Shown piece by piece: positions 1 to 5,396 of a stretch of DNA of 5,690 nucleotides. The DNA is from SOIA01 sp050116035 (GTDB taxonomy: Bacteria; Acidobacteriota; Aminicenantia; Aminicenantales; Aminicenantaceae): NCBI GenBank assembly GCA_050116035.1, contig JASFPJ010000234.1, positions 1 to 5,690 on the forward strand, given 5' to 3'. The stretch's first letter is position 1. Each line of letters starts with the position of its first letter. The notes beneath the pieces were generated by a model. The model was not told the origin of the DNA and searched no databases. It saw nothing but the letters and a program-made list of their open reading frames with translations. Made by a program: the position numbers and the translations under genes.

Positions 1-1231
1 CGTTTCCGAAGAATCCACTTCGTATAGATTCAGTCTCATTCGTCACGGTTTCCGTGTCTTCCATATTTCTGGTTTCGTATCGGTATCCAAGAGTCAGTGC
101 CAGCTTGGGGTTGAATTGATACTGTAGACCTCCCTCGAGACCTAGAGTATCAAACCTCAGATTCATAGACTCGTCTGTGCCGTCGATTGTGAGTGTCCCA
201 TCTTGTTCGAAATCGTGGTACCGCCCAGCAGCGACAATTGCAACTTTGTTCGACATGAGATAGGTCATGTCAAGATCATACAGCTGCATCCTGCGTTTAA
301 AGGTTCCTTGGCCGCTGAAGCTTTCTGTAAAAGGGATACCTGTATAATCTATCCCGTCCGAGTCTTCTGAGTAGCTCAGGTTCATATCTAGATCGCTGAT
401 TTGACCTGAACCCTTGATCAAGAGGTTATCTAGAGGTCTGGCATTGAGTTTGAACGTGTGGGTGTAGGTCCAGAAATCGTAAGGCTGATTCAGGGTGAAG
501 TAGTTCAAAGACGATGGGTATCTTGCGCCGGGTCCTCCGTCAGCATAACCGGGAAGGAAAAGGCTGTTGGTGGTTTCGTACTTGTGGATCCTCTCTTCAA
601 ACAACAATGAGTACCGTTTGACATGAACATCGAGTCCGAGCGCCAATTCATTGGATTCTTCTTCGACAGGCTTATCAAGCTCGAATTCGATCCGGTTGAT
701 GTCGAGTATGGGTGTGCTTTCTCCCTTTTTAGTGTATCTGTCAAAGTTGAGGTAAAAATCAACAAATTTTCCGAACGTCATTTCAAAAAGTGCGCTGTCC
801 ATAATCCGCTCAAAATTGAAAGTGAGAGGATCAAAGTGTCCACCGCTGACTTCGTGCAGGTCATGGTAAAAATAAGTGGACTTTTTGTGGTCATACTGGA
901 ATTTGTACTTCCCGAATTTTTGAACGGTTAGTCCGAGCGTCTCAAAGGGGTCCCCTCCGAAGTTGTAGACGTTTAGATCGATGCGGTCGAACAGATTTTT
1001 AAACCTTACGGAGGGCGTGTAGTGAAGACTGAAATTGAACAGTCTCAATCCAGTATCCAGGTTGATGTCTTCTTGGTATTTATAATCCGCTCCGCTGGTA
1101 TCGACCATCCGGTAGCCGATCCTGAAGTTTCCGTTGAAAGTCTCCTCACTGTCTTGAGCGTGGAGAGAAAATGCCAGGGAACACACAAAGACTACCAGTA
1201 GGCTTGGTAATAAGATTTTATTTCTTCGCAT
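1..1231 (-). CDS. MtrB/PioB-like outer-membrane beta-barrel protein, partial (C-terminus outside window)
   Basis: Reverse-strand reading from the ATG at 1231-1229 stays open for 410 codons to the window edge, so the 3' end is missing. The start is supported by a strong Shine-Dalgarno (AGGAGG) about six bases upstream. Residues 1 to about 26 form a signal peptide (MRRNK, then a hydrophobic stretch, then SLHAQ). The mature part alternates polar and aromatic/hydrophobic residues in short strands (for example FRIGYRMVD, KYKFQYDH, LALTLGYRYE) with charged loops, as in outer-membrane barrels. The N-terminal GYRMVDTSGADYKYQED and GLRLFNFSLHYTP segments look to me like the MtrB/PioB family. In that family the barrel sheathes a periplasmic decaheme cytochrome so electrons can cross the outer membrane. 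The cytochrome gene directly upstream supports this. The mature region seen has no cysteine, so the N-terminal CXXC known from Shewanella MtrB is absent. A generic porin is the main alternative. Confidence 0.85.
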   Translation of the reverse strand, partial: MRRNKILLPSLLVVFVCSLAFSLHAQDSEETFNGNFRIGYRMVDTSGADYKYQEDINLDTGLRLFNFSLHYTPSVRFKNLFDRIDLNVYNFGGDPFETLGLTVQKFGKYKFQYDHKKSTYFYHDLHEVSGGHFDPLTFNFERIMDSALFEMTFGKFVDFYLNFDRYTKKGESTPILDINRIEFELDKPVEEESNELALGLDVHVKRYSLLFEERIHKYETTNSLFLPGYADGGPGARYPSSLNYFTLNQPYDFWTYTHTFKLNARPLDNLLIKGSGQISDLDMNLSYSEDSDGIDYTGIPFTESFSGQGTFKRRMQLYDLDMTYLMSNKVAIVAAGRYHDFEQDGTLTIDGTDESMNLRFDTLGLEGGLQYQFNPKLALTLGYRYETRNMEDTETVTNETESIRSGFFGN

Positions 1232-1245
1232 TTGTCCCTCCTATT
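1232..1245 (-). promoter_or_regulatory. ribosome binding site overlapping the cytochrome stop codon
   Basis: On the minus strand the cytochrome stop TAG is the first part of TAGGAGGG, which is the Shine-Dalgarno of the barrel gene whose ATG follows nine bases after the stop. This arrangement implies one mRNA and translational coupling of the two conduit subunits. Confidence 0.75.
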
Positions 1246-2080
1246 TAAGAAAGATCTTACTGAGGTTGGAACCATGAATTGTGGCATGACAGACTGTACA
1301 ATTGGTCGTGGTGGAACCGAAACGGCTGTGCCAATCCGGGGCAAAAGTATGGCAGCTGAAGCATAAGTCGGATGTGCTCTGGTGCGTTAACATGTGACGA
1401 TTGGGAGTTCCATGGACCTCGTGACAGGAAGAGCATCCTTCGATCCGGGAGGCGCCATGTTCATGAAGAAACGGGCCGCCTTTATCAGTGTGGCATTTCA
1501 AACAGGATTGGTGCTTGAATCCTCCCAATCTTTCTCGTGTGGCCGGCTCATGAGGATTGTGGCAGTCTGAGCAGCTCATGATTCCTTCTTGAAGTCTGTG
1601 CCGTTCATTGAGCTGGAATTCGGAAAACACATCTTCATGGCAGGTATAACAGCTCTTTGTAGAGCTTGGTTTGGTGTTTTCTCCATGCACAGCGTGGCAT
1701 ATGGTGCAGTCCAGGGATGCTTTCCCGTGAGGACTGGCCATGTACCTTGAACTGGACTTTGTGTGGCAGTCAAGGCATTTTTCTGTTTTTTCATTGGTCA
1801 TGTCTTCTGATTTAAACGCGAATATGTTGGCTCCGCCTCCCTCTCCCAGGTGCACTTCTGCGTCTCCATGACAGGATGTGCAGGTGTTTTCCTGGATGGC
1901 TGAATGAGGTTTGGACATGAATGCCTGCGCCAGTTCATCATGACAGTCTGCGCATGTTTCGATGTCTGATTCTTGAGTTATAGGTTTGGCGCCGGCCAAA
2001 AAACCTGTCACAACCAGGGCCAAAACAATGAATCCAATCAGTTGAACAGAAGGCAATTTCATCTTATTATTTGTTTTCAT
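1241..2080 (-). CDS. decaheme c-type cytochrome, DmsE/MtrA-like
   Basis: A 279-residue exported cytochrome with exactly ten CXXCH heme-binding motifs, whose first cysteines are at residues 43, 67, 102, 125, 144, 170, 193, 216, 240 and 261. Residues 1 to about 31 are a signal peptide (basic start, then VQLIGFIVLALVVTGFLAG). The motifs form five repeats of a two-heme module, CXXCH-spacer-H-spacer-CXXCH-XXH. Candidate distal histidines (59, 77, 118, 132, 161, 177, 206 or 208, 223, 251, 269) would allow bis-histidine ligation of all ten hemes. Length and heme count fit the DmsE/MtrA family of periplasmic decaheme cytochromes that insert into an MtrB-type barrel. Such a barrel is encoded nine bases downstream. 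The ATG at 2080-2078 follows AAGGAGGT with an 11-base spacer; the ATG at codon 7 lacks such a site. Likely role: moving electrons between the periplasm and the outside. The direction and the final acceptor cannot be read from the sequence. Confidence 0.94.
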   Translation of the reverse strand: MKTNNKMKLPSVQLIGFIVLALVVTGFLAGAKPITQESDIETCADCHDELAQAFMSKPHSAIQENTCTSCHGDAEVHLGEGGGANIFAFKSEDMTNEKTEKCLDCHTKSSSRYMASPHGKASLDCTICHAVHGENTKPSSTKSCYTCHEDVFSEFQLNERHRLQEGIMSCSDCHNPHEPATRERLGGFKHQSCLKCHTDKGGPFLHEHGASRIEGCSSCHEVHGTPNRHMLTHQSTSDLCFSCHTFAPDWHSRFGSTTTNCTVCHATIHGSNLSKIFLK

Positions 2081-2105
2081 CTGCAGCTTGTACCTCCTTA
2101 AAGTT

Positions 2106-2135
2106 ATTAAATCTATCTATGATCACAGGTGTCAA
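2106..2135 (-). promoter_or_regulatory. candidate sigma-70 promoter, proximal, for the cytochrome-barrel operon
   Basis: Minus strand: -35 TTGACA (2135-2130, full consensus match), an 18-base spacer, then -10 TTTAAT (2111-2106, five of six). Predicted transcription start is near 2099, giving a leader of only about 20 bases that begins at the Shine-Dalgarno of the cytochrome gene. This is the nearer of two candidate promoters for the operon. Confidence 0.5.
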
Positions 2136-2141
2136 GACCTG
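2126..2141. promoter_or_regulatory. inverted repeat over the -35 box of the proximal cytochrome promoter
   Basis: CAGGT, six bases, ACCTG: a perfect 5+6+5 dyad covering the TTGACA element. It is notably GC-richer than the AT-rich DNA around it. Its position would suit a repressor operator, but five-base arms are short and the binding protein is unknown. Confidence 0.3.
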
Positions 2142-2286
2142 CGTGTTTATTTATTATTTCTGTTTAAAGTGGAGGATATTCTTTACCCTTTAGTTCCACT
2201 GTTTCATAGTCAGCAAAGTCAACTTTATTTTACTTTAAGCGAATACAAAATATATAGATATTATAAATTATATTAAATCAATGGAA

Positions 2287-2315
2287 ATTATACAATAAAT
2301 AGAAATTTATGGCAA
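2287..2315 (-). promoter_or_regulatory. candidate sigma-70 promoter, distal, reading toward the cytochrome operon
   Basis: Minus strand: -35 TTGCCA (2315-2310, five of six), a 17-base spacer, -10 TATAAT (2292-2287, full match). Predicted start is near 2280, about 200 bases before the cytochrome ATG. No convincing minus-strand gene lies in between, so it would give a long leader. The surrounding DNA is very AT-rich, which raises the chance of a coincidental match. Confidence 0.45.
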
Positions 2316-2324
2316 AATATTTTG
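2313..2324. promoter_or_regulatory. palindrome CAAAATATTTTG, candidate Rrf2 operator
   Basis: A perfect 12-bp palindrome overlapping the -35 element of the distal cytochrome promoter. Its central ten bases, AAAATATTTT, recur exactly inside the predicted promoter of the neighbouring rrf2-type gene (3274-3287). A shared site in both promoters suggests binding by the same dimeric regulator. It is AT-only in its core, so chance remains possible. Confidence 0.35.
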
Positions 2325-2510
2325 GAAAAAAAATAAAATTATTACTGGATACTATTTTCAAGAAAAAGGCGGAATTTCATCAGGGGTAGGAAGTATGAGT
2401 GTGTTTGATCCTTGATAATGAAGTTTATGAGTAAGACATTCGGAATAGAAATTGGAAAATTTTTTTATTTTTATAAGAAGCTTGGATTATCAAGAGTCGA
2501 GGTTGCCTTA

Positions 2511-2547
2511 GATATCGCTGCGAGGAGAGAAACGGCAGCGGCGATAT
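2511..2547. repeat. imperfect inverted repeat (stem-loop)
   Basis: CGCTGC at 2516-2521 pairs with GCAGCG at 2535-2540 around a 13-base loop. The outer ATAT (2512-2515) can pair with ATAT at 2544-2547 after a three-base bulge. It lies just left of the interspersed repeat at 2565-2600 and may belong to the same composite element. No T-run follows, so it does not look like a terminator. Confidence 0.4.
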
Positions 2548-2564
2548 TATCCAAACAAAAGGTT

Positions 2565-2600
2565 GAGATTGCCACACTCCCTTCGGTCGCTCGCAATGAC
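2565..2600 (-). repeat. interspersed intergenic repeat, TCATTGCGAGC...GCAATCTC type, copy 1
   Basis: Read on the minus strand the element starts GTCATTGCGAGCGACC and ends GTGGCAATCTC, 36 bases in all. The ends form a dyad (ATTGC/GCAAT), with a second small dyad CCGAAGG inside. I recognise this as the widespread short palindromic repeat found between genes in many unrelated bacteria. A shorter, diverged copy lies in the opposite orientation at 5497-5523. Its function, if any, is not known to me. Confidence 0.65.
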
Positions 2601-2742
2601 ATCGCTTTTCTTGATGCTAACATGTATTATCGAGTGGCTTGCGATGAAAATCTTCAAAGGTATTTGTTTAATATGATGTTTATGGGGGATGTCTTGAATC
2701 TAGTATGAGTGGTGTATCTTATTTTGCTGAGGCGTAACTCTA

Positions 2743-3204
2743 TTAAAGATTTTTAGATTTTGTTTTAGCTTTCATTTTAGAATTTTTTTTATTTGAGAGC
2801 TCAATGAGATCTTGAAGAGTGATGTTTCCAAAATAATCTTTTAAGAGTTGGCTGGCATAGGTCCAGATATCGTGAGATGCACAGATCGAAACACGTGGGC
2901 AGTAATCTCCATCTTCCACACAATCCACCAGACAGCATGATCCCTCCAAAGCGTGAAGGATTTCGTTGAGCTTAATTTTGGAAGGATGACGGGCAAGTGT
3001 GTATCCTCCGCCTGCACCTCTGATGCTCTTCACCAGCTTGTTTATTTTGAGAGGAATAACGATCTGTTCCAGATATCGGATAGAGATTTCTTCATCATCG
3101 GATACGCTTTTCAGTATGACGGCTTCGTTGCCATTTTTGTAATGATAGGCGAGATTGAGCATTAAACGGGTTCCGTACCGTCCCTTGGTTGAAAGCTTTA
3201 TCAT
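2743..3204 (-). CDS. Rrf2-family transcriptional regulator with putative Fe-S cysteine triad
   Basis: A 153-residue DNA-binding protein of the Rrf2 family (relatives: IscR, NsrR, CymR, RsrR). Residues 1-30 match the family start (KLSTKGRYGTRLMLNLAYH). Residues 37-60 carry the recognition-helix region (EEISIRYLEQIVIPLKINKLVKS). RGAGGGYTLAR at 62-72 is the wing. The effector loop has Cys95-X6-Cys102-X5-Cys108 (VDCVEDGDYCPRVSIC), the layout used by Fe-S-binding members, plus two extra adjacent cysteines at 90-91. The C-terminal 14 residues are lysine-rich. The ATG at 3204 follows GGGAGG five bases upstream. Rrf2 itself was named from the regulator associated with the hmc cytochrome operon of Desulfovibrio vulgaris, so control of the adjacent multiheme cytochrome operon is plausible. 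An Fe-S, nitric oxide or redox signal is inferred. Self-regulation is suggested by a palindrome in its promoter. Confidence 0.93.
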   Translation of the reverse strand: MIKLSTKGRYGTRLMLNLAYHYKNGNEAVILKSVSDDEEISIRYLEQIVIPLKINKLVKSIRGAGGGYTLARHPSKIKLNEILHALEGSCCLVDCVEDGDYCPRVSICASHDIWTYASQLLKDYFGNITLQDLIELSNKKNSKMKAKTKSKNL

Positions 3205-3261
3205 GGCTTCCTCCCTATTAATAATATTATTTTTAAATGAAATACATTATTATTACATGGA

Positions 3262-3290
3262 ATATTATCGCATATAAAATATTTTATCAA
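3262..3290 (-). promoter_or_regulatory. candidate sigma-70 promoter of the rrf2-type gene
   Basis: Minus strand: -35 TTGATA (3290-3285, five of six), a 17-base spacer, -10 TAATAT (3267-3262, four of six). An alternative -10, GATAAT, overlaps it two bases upstream. The start would lie near 3255, giving a leader of about 50 bases. The region is very AT-rich, so the match is suggestive only. Confidence 0.45.
3274..3287. promoter_or_regulatory. palindrome ATAAAATATTTTAT, candidate autoregulatory operator
   Basis: A perfect 14-bp palindrome between the -35 and -10 elements of the predicted rrf2-type promoter, where a bound dimer would block RNA polymerase. Its core AAAATATTTT is identical to that of the palindrome at 2313-2324 in the upstream cytochrome promoter. 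A second perfect AT palindrome, AATAATATTATT at 3220-3231, lies next to the ribosome binding site. It has a different sequence and is probably incidental. Confidence 0.4.
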
Positions 3291-3431
3291 CATAATTTTA
3301 TAGAAATAATAAGATTTAATCAAGTCTTCTTTTTTAAATGATTTAGATAATCGTGAAGCTTGGTTGTGTGATAAAAAATGCCCTTTATGAAGATGATGAT
3401 ACACTTCTGATTTGGTTTTCGCGCTTTATTC

Positions 3432-3460
3432 TTTACGTTTTCGATGCAATTGGTTAAAAT
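3432..3460 (+). promoter_or_regulatory. candidate promoter giving a leaderless mRNA for the DUF6599-like gene
   Basis: -35 TTTACG (four of six), a 17-base spacer, -10 TAAAAT at 3455-3460 (five of six). The expected start, about seven bases after the -10, is 3467, within two bases of the ATG at 3469. This agrees with the absence of any Shine-Dalgarno before that ATG. Confidence 0.45.
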
Positions 3461-3468
3461 CTTAAATC

Positions 3469-4374
3469 ATGAAAAAGACTTATCGCATTCTAGTTTTCCT
3501 TTTCTTTATAGGAGGGCTAAGCTTGATGGACGCGAATTCAAAAGATAAAAAGGATATTCTGGGAAACCTGTTGCCTCAAGAGATAAACGGTTGGGAAGCT
3601 AAAGAGAAAGATAGGCTCTATGATCCCCAGACGATTTTTGACTATATCGATGGGGCAGGAGAAGTCTATCGCTCTTATAATTTTAGGCTGCTCCTGGCAA
3701 GACGTTTTTCCAAAAGCGGCCAGCCTGACATAGTTGCGGATTTATTCGAGATGGCATCATCCAAGGATGCTTTTGGAGTGTTCACTCATGACCTTGAGGG
3801 TGAAGATGCTGGTGTCGGGAGGGGATCAACGTATAAAGGCGGTCTTCTCTCATTCTGGAAAGGCCGGTTCTTCGTTTCTCTGTATGCGGAAGAAGAAACT
3901 AAGGATGCCAAGGATGCCTTGTTTGCGCTAGGGGATAAAGTGGCTTCCTCTATTGAAGAAGAAGGGGAAAAACCTGATATTGTTGCCTTGCTGCCCGAAG
4001 AGGCGCTGGTTGAAAAAAGCGTTCATTATTTTCACAACCATTTGATCCTGAACTACCATTTTTATGTTTCCGATGAGAACATTCTCCTTCTTGACCAGGA
4101 AACAGAAGCGGCTCTTGGGACTTACAAAGAAGATAATGAGAAGTCTTATCTACTTGTGGTTCACTACCTTGATACATCAAAGGCTTCACAGGCTTTTCAA
4201 AATTTCCTAAAAATATACATGCCAGATGCGAAAGAAATGGGCTTGGTCCAGACAGAGGATGGGAAGTGGACAGCTGCCAGGCTCAAGAAGGACATTCTTG
4301 TCGTCCTATTCAACGGTCCCTCTGCAAATTATGCTAAAGGTTTATTGGAGCAGGTCATCAAAAAGATAATTTAG
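3469..4374 (+). CDS. secreted DUF6599-like protein of unknown function
   Basis: A 301-residue exported protein. Residues 1 to about 24 are a signal peptide (MKKTYR, then ILVFLFFIGGLSL, then a likely cut near ANS). The mature part resembles DUF6599 as I remember it: LLPQEINGW (34-42), FDYIDGAGEVYRSYNF (57-72), DAFGVF (100-105) and FWKGRFFVSLYA (129-140). A second lobe (about 173-301) again begins with a LLPEEALV segment. No catalytic motif, heme site or cysteine is visible. The ATG at 3469 is the only start that includes the signal peptide, because an in-frame TAA lies six bases upstream. It lacks a ribosome binding site and may be leaderless. An internal ATG at codon 20 is preceded by AGGAGGG at good spacing, but starting there would remove the signal peptide. 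The DUF362-like gene follows on the same strand after 110 bases, suggesting a joint role at the cell envelope. The biochemical function is unknown. Confidence 0.82.
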   Translation: MKKTYRILVFLFFIGGLSLMDANSKDKKDILGNLLPQEINGWEAKEKDRLYDPQTIFDYIDGAGEVYRSYNFRLLLARRFSKSGQPDIVADLFEMASSKDAFGVFTHDLEGEDAGVGRGSTYKGGLLSFWKGRFFVSLYAEEETKDAKDALFALGDKVASSIEEEGEKPDIVALLPEEALVEKSVHYFHNHLILNYHFYVSDENILLLDQETEAALGTYKEDNEKSYLLVVHYLDTSKASQAFQNFLKIYMPDAKEMGLVQTEDGKWTAARLKKDILVVLFNGPSANYAKGLLEQVIKKII

Positions 4375-4426
4375 ATGGTTCTCTTCCATTTAGATAAACT
4401 ATTTATCTGCAATAAGATTCTTTTTT
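4373..4426 (+). terminator. tandem weak stem-loops followed by a T-run
   Basis: Directly after the stop codon, AGATGG (4373-4378) pairs with CCATTT (4386-4391), one G-T wobble included. AGATAAA (4392-4398) pairs perfectly with TTTATCT (4402-4408) over a three-base loop. Six T follow at 4421-4426, but 12 bases away from the stem. The stems are AT-rich and the spacing is poor, so read-through into the DUF362-like gene is likely. It could act as a partial terminator or an mRNA-end stabiliser. Confidence 0.25.
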
Positions 4427-4469
4427 GAGAGTTCTGATTTTTCTCGTGCCTTGAAAACATAAAAGGATG

Positions 4470-4484
4470 AAGGAGGAGGAAGAA
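4470..4484 (+). promoter_or_regulatory. ribosome binding site deciding the start of the DUF362-like gene
   Basis: A purine-rich AAGGAGG with an eight-base spacer precedes the ATG at 4485. It would fall within the coding region if the upstream ATG at 4467 were used. That ATG has only a weak AAAAGG before it. Confidence 0.7.
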
Positions 4485-5396
4485 ATGAGGAAGAAGATCA
4501 TCACTCGACGAGATTTCCTCAAAGTGGCGGCCATGACTCCGTTTGCGGGGGCATGGGCGTGCAGTGTGAAGTCAACAGAAAGGAAGGGATCCACTGGAAA
4601 CCTTGATGAAGCCGGAAAGGCTAAAGTTGTTCTAATCAGAGATGAAGAGGCTTTACTGTCCTTCAAGAAGCCTAATCCGGATGTTATCCAGAGAATGCTT
4701 GATGAGGCAGTGGCAACACTGTTTGGAGAGAGCGATGCTGTCGCAGCCTGGAAAAGGATCATAACTCCCTCGGATATTGTCGGTATCAAGAGCAATGTCT
4801 GGAGGCCTATTCCGACAACCAGAGAGGTCGAGCAAGCCATAAAACGAAGGGTCATGGATGCCGGTGTTCCTGAAAAGAACATCGGTGTGGATGACAGGGG
4901 AGTGAGGAGAAACCCGATATTCCAGAACGCCACAGCGCTCATCAATGCCAGGCCCGCAAGAACACATCACTGGTCGGGTATAGGAGGCTGCATTAAAAAC
5001 CATATCATGTTCGTTCCGCGGGCTTCTGCCTACCATGGCGATTCCTGCGCAGATTTAGCCACACTCTGGACAGAGTTTAACCTTAAAGAGAGAACCAGGC
5101 TGAATATACTCCTCATGCTGAATCCTCTCTTCCATGGTATCGGTCCTCATCACTACAGCGATAAGTATGTCTGGGAGTACAAGGGGATCCTTGTCAGTCA
5201 GGACCCAGTCGCTATCGATTCTATCGGAGTCCAGATTCTGCAGGCCAAGCGCCGTGAGTTTTTCGGCGAAGACAGACCACTCCAGCCTCCAGCCAAGCAT
5301 ATTTATCTCGCTGACACTCGGCATGGCCTCGGAGTCAGCAGCCTTGACAGGATCCAACTCATCAAATTGGGCTGGAGAGAGGGAATTCTGATCTAG
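4485..5396 (+). CDS. Tat-exported DUF362-like protein
   Basis: A 303-residue protein with a twin-arginine signal (TRRDFLKVAAMTPFAGAWAC, residues 7-26), so it is probably exported folded. Segments resembling DUF362 are DIVGIKSNVW (97-106), GIGGCIKNHIM (165-175), GILVSQDPVAIDSIGVQIL (234-252) and HIYLADTRHGLGV (272-284). Cysteines at 26, 169 and 188 are isolated; there is no CXXCXXCXXXC ferredoxin motif as some DUF362 proteins carry. Cys26 could be lipidated, but AWAC is a poor lipobox. An ATG at 4467 would add six residues (KEEEE-rich). I prefer the ATG at 4485 because AAGGAGG lies eight bases upstream of it, inside those extra codons, and because it places the arginine pair at residues 8-9. 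It probably shares a transcript with the DUF6599-like gene. The family has no settled reaction that I know of. Confidence 0.87.
   Translation: MRKKIITRRDFLKVAAMTPFAGAWACSVKSTERKGSTGNLDEAGKAKVVLIRDEEALLSFKKPNPDVIQRMLDEAVATLFGESDAVAAWKRIITPSDIVGIKSNVWRPIPTTREVEQAIKRRVMDAGVPEKNIGVDDRGVRRNPIFQNATALINARPARTHHWSGIGGCIKNHIMFVPRASAYHGDSCADLATLWTEFNLKERTRLNILLMLNPLFHGIGPHHYSDKYVWEYKGILVSQDPVAIDSIGVQILQAKRREFFGEDRPLQPPAKHIYLADTRHGLGVSSLDRIQLIKLGWREGILI

Larger units (their letters stand above)
2081..2411. other. AT-rich upstream region of the cytochrome operon
   Basis: About 330 bases with no supported gene. It contains the two candidate promoters, the CAGGT dyad and the AAAATATTTT palindrome described separately. 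The rest (roughly 2142-2286 and 2325-2411) is AT-rich sequence in which I see no further structure. A 62-codon plus-strand reading frame at 2088-2276 covers the promoter and has no family resemblance. Confidence 0.6.
2412..2742. other. intergenic stretch with a repeat copy and no supported gene
   Basis: A 98-codon plus-strand frame (TTG at 2412 to 2708) runs through this stretch, but the interspersed repeat at 2565-2600 is read in frame as its middle. It lacks a clear ribosome binding site for the TTG or the ATG at 2418, and the protein resembles nothing I know. I treat it as non-coding, possibly decayed, DNA. It lies downstream of the 3' end of the rrf2-type gene, and no convincing terminator for that gene was found here. 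Confidence 0.5.
3205..3468. other. divergent intergenic region between the rrf2-type gene and the DUF6599-like gene
   Basis: 264 bases between two divergently transcribed genes. It holds the predicted rrf2-type promoter and palindrome (minus strand) and a predicted promoter for the plus-strand gene. An interrupted dyad AAGATTT-AATC-AAGTCTT at 3311-3328 has one mismatch. Reading frames in this region (for example 3201-3404 minus) lack start signals and family resemblance. The remainder, about 3329-3431, shows nothing further. Confidence 0.6.

Noticed and set aside
623..931. 102-codon plus-strand frame and a minus-strand frame at 505-765
   Set aside because: Both are shadows of the beta-barrel gene, whose frame is open from 1231 to the left edge and carries a signal peptide and a good ribosome binding site.
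2088..2276. 62-codon plus-strand reading frame upstream of the cytochrome gene
   Set aside because: It covers the cytochrome promoter region, is made of low-complexity Y/L/F/K codons from AT-rich DNA, and has no ribosome binding site.
2412..2708. 98-codon plus-strand reading frame with a TTG start
   Set aside because: It has no clear ribosome binding site, reads straight through an intergenic repeat, and has no family resemblance. It is described as non-coding stretch instead.
3220..3231. AATAATATTATT palindrome as a regulator site
   Set aside because: It is perfect, but A/T-only, downstream of the predicted start and unlike the palindrome shared by the two promoters; chance is the simpler reading.
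3201..3404. 67-codon minus-strand frame upstream of the rrf2-type gene
   Set aside because: It overlaps the predicted rrf2-type promoter and the 5' end of the gene, without a ribosome binding site or known family.
4467..4484. Upstream ATG of the DUF362-like gene as the true start
   Set aside because: The strong Shine-Dalgarno lies inside these six codons and serves the ATG at 4485; the extra KEEEE residues are acidic and would spoil the Tat signal's basic N-region.
4403..5357. Long minus-strand frames (180, 127 and 100 codons) opposite the DUF362-like gene
   Set aside because: They overlap one another and a well-supported gene with a Tat signal and recognised family segments; none has start signals.
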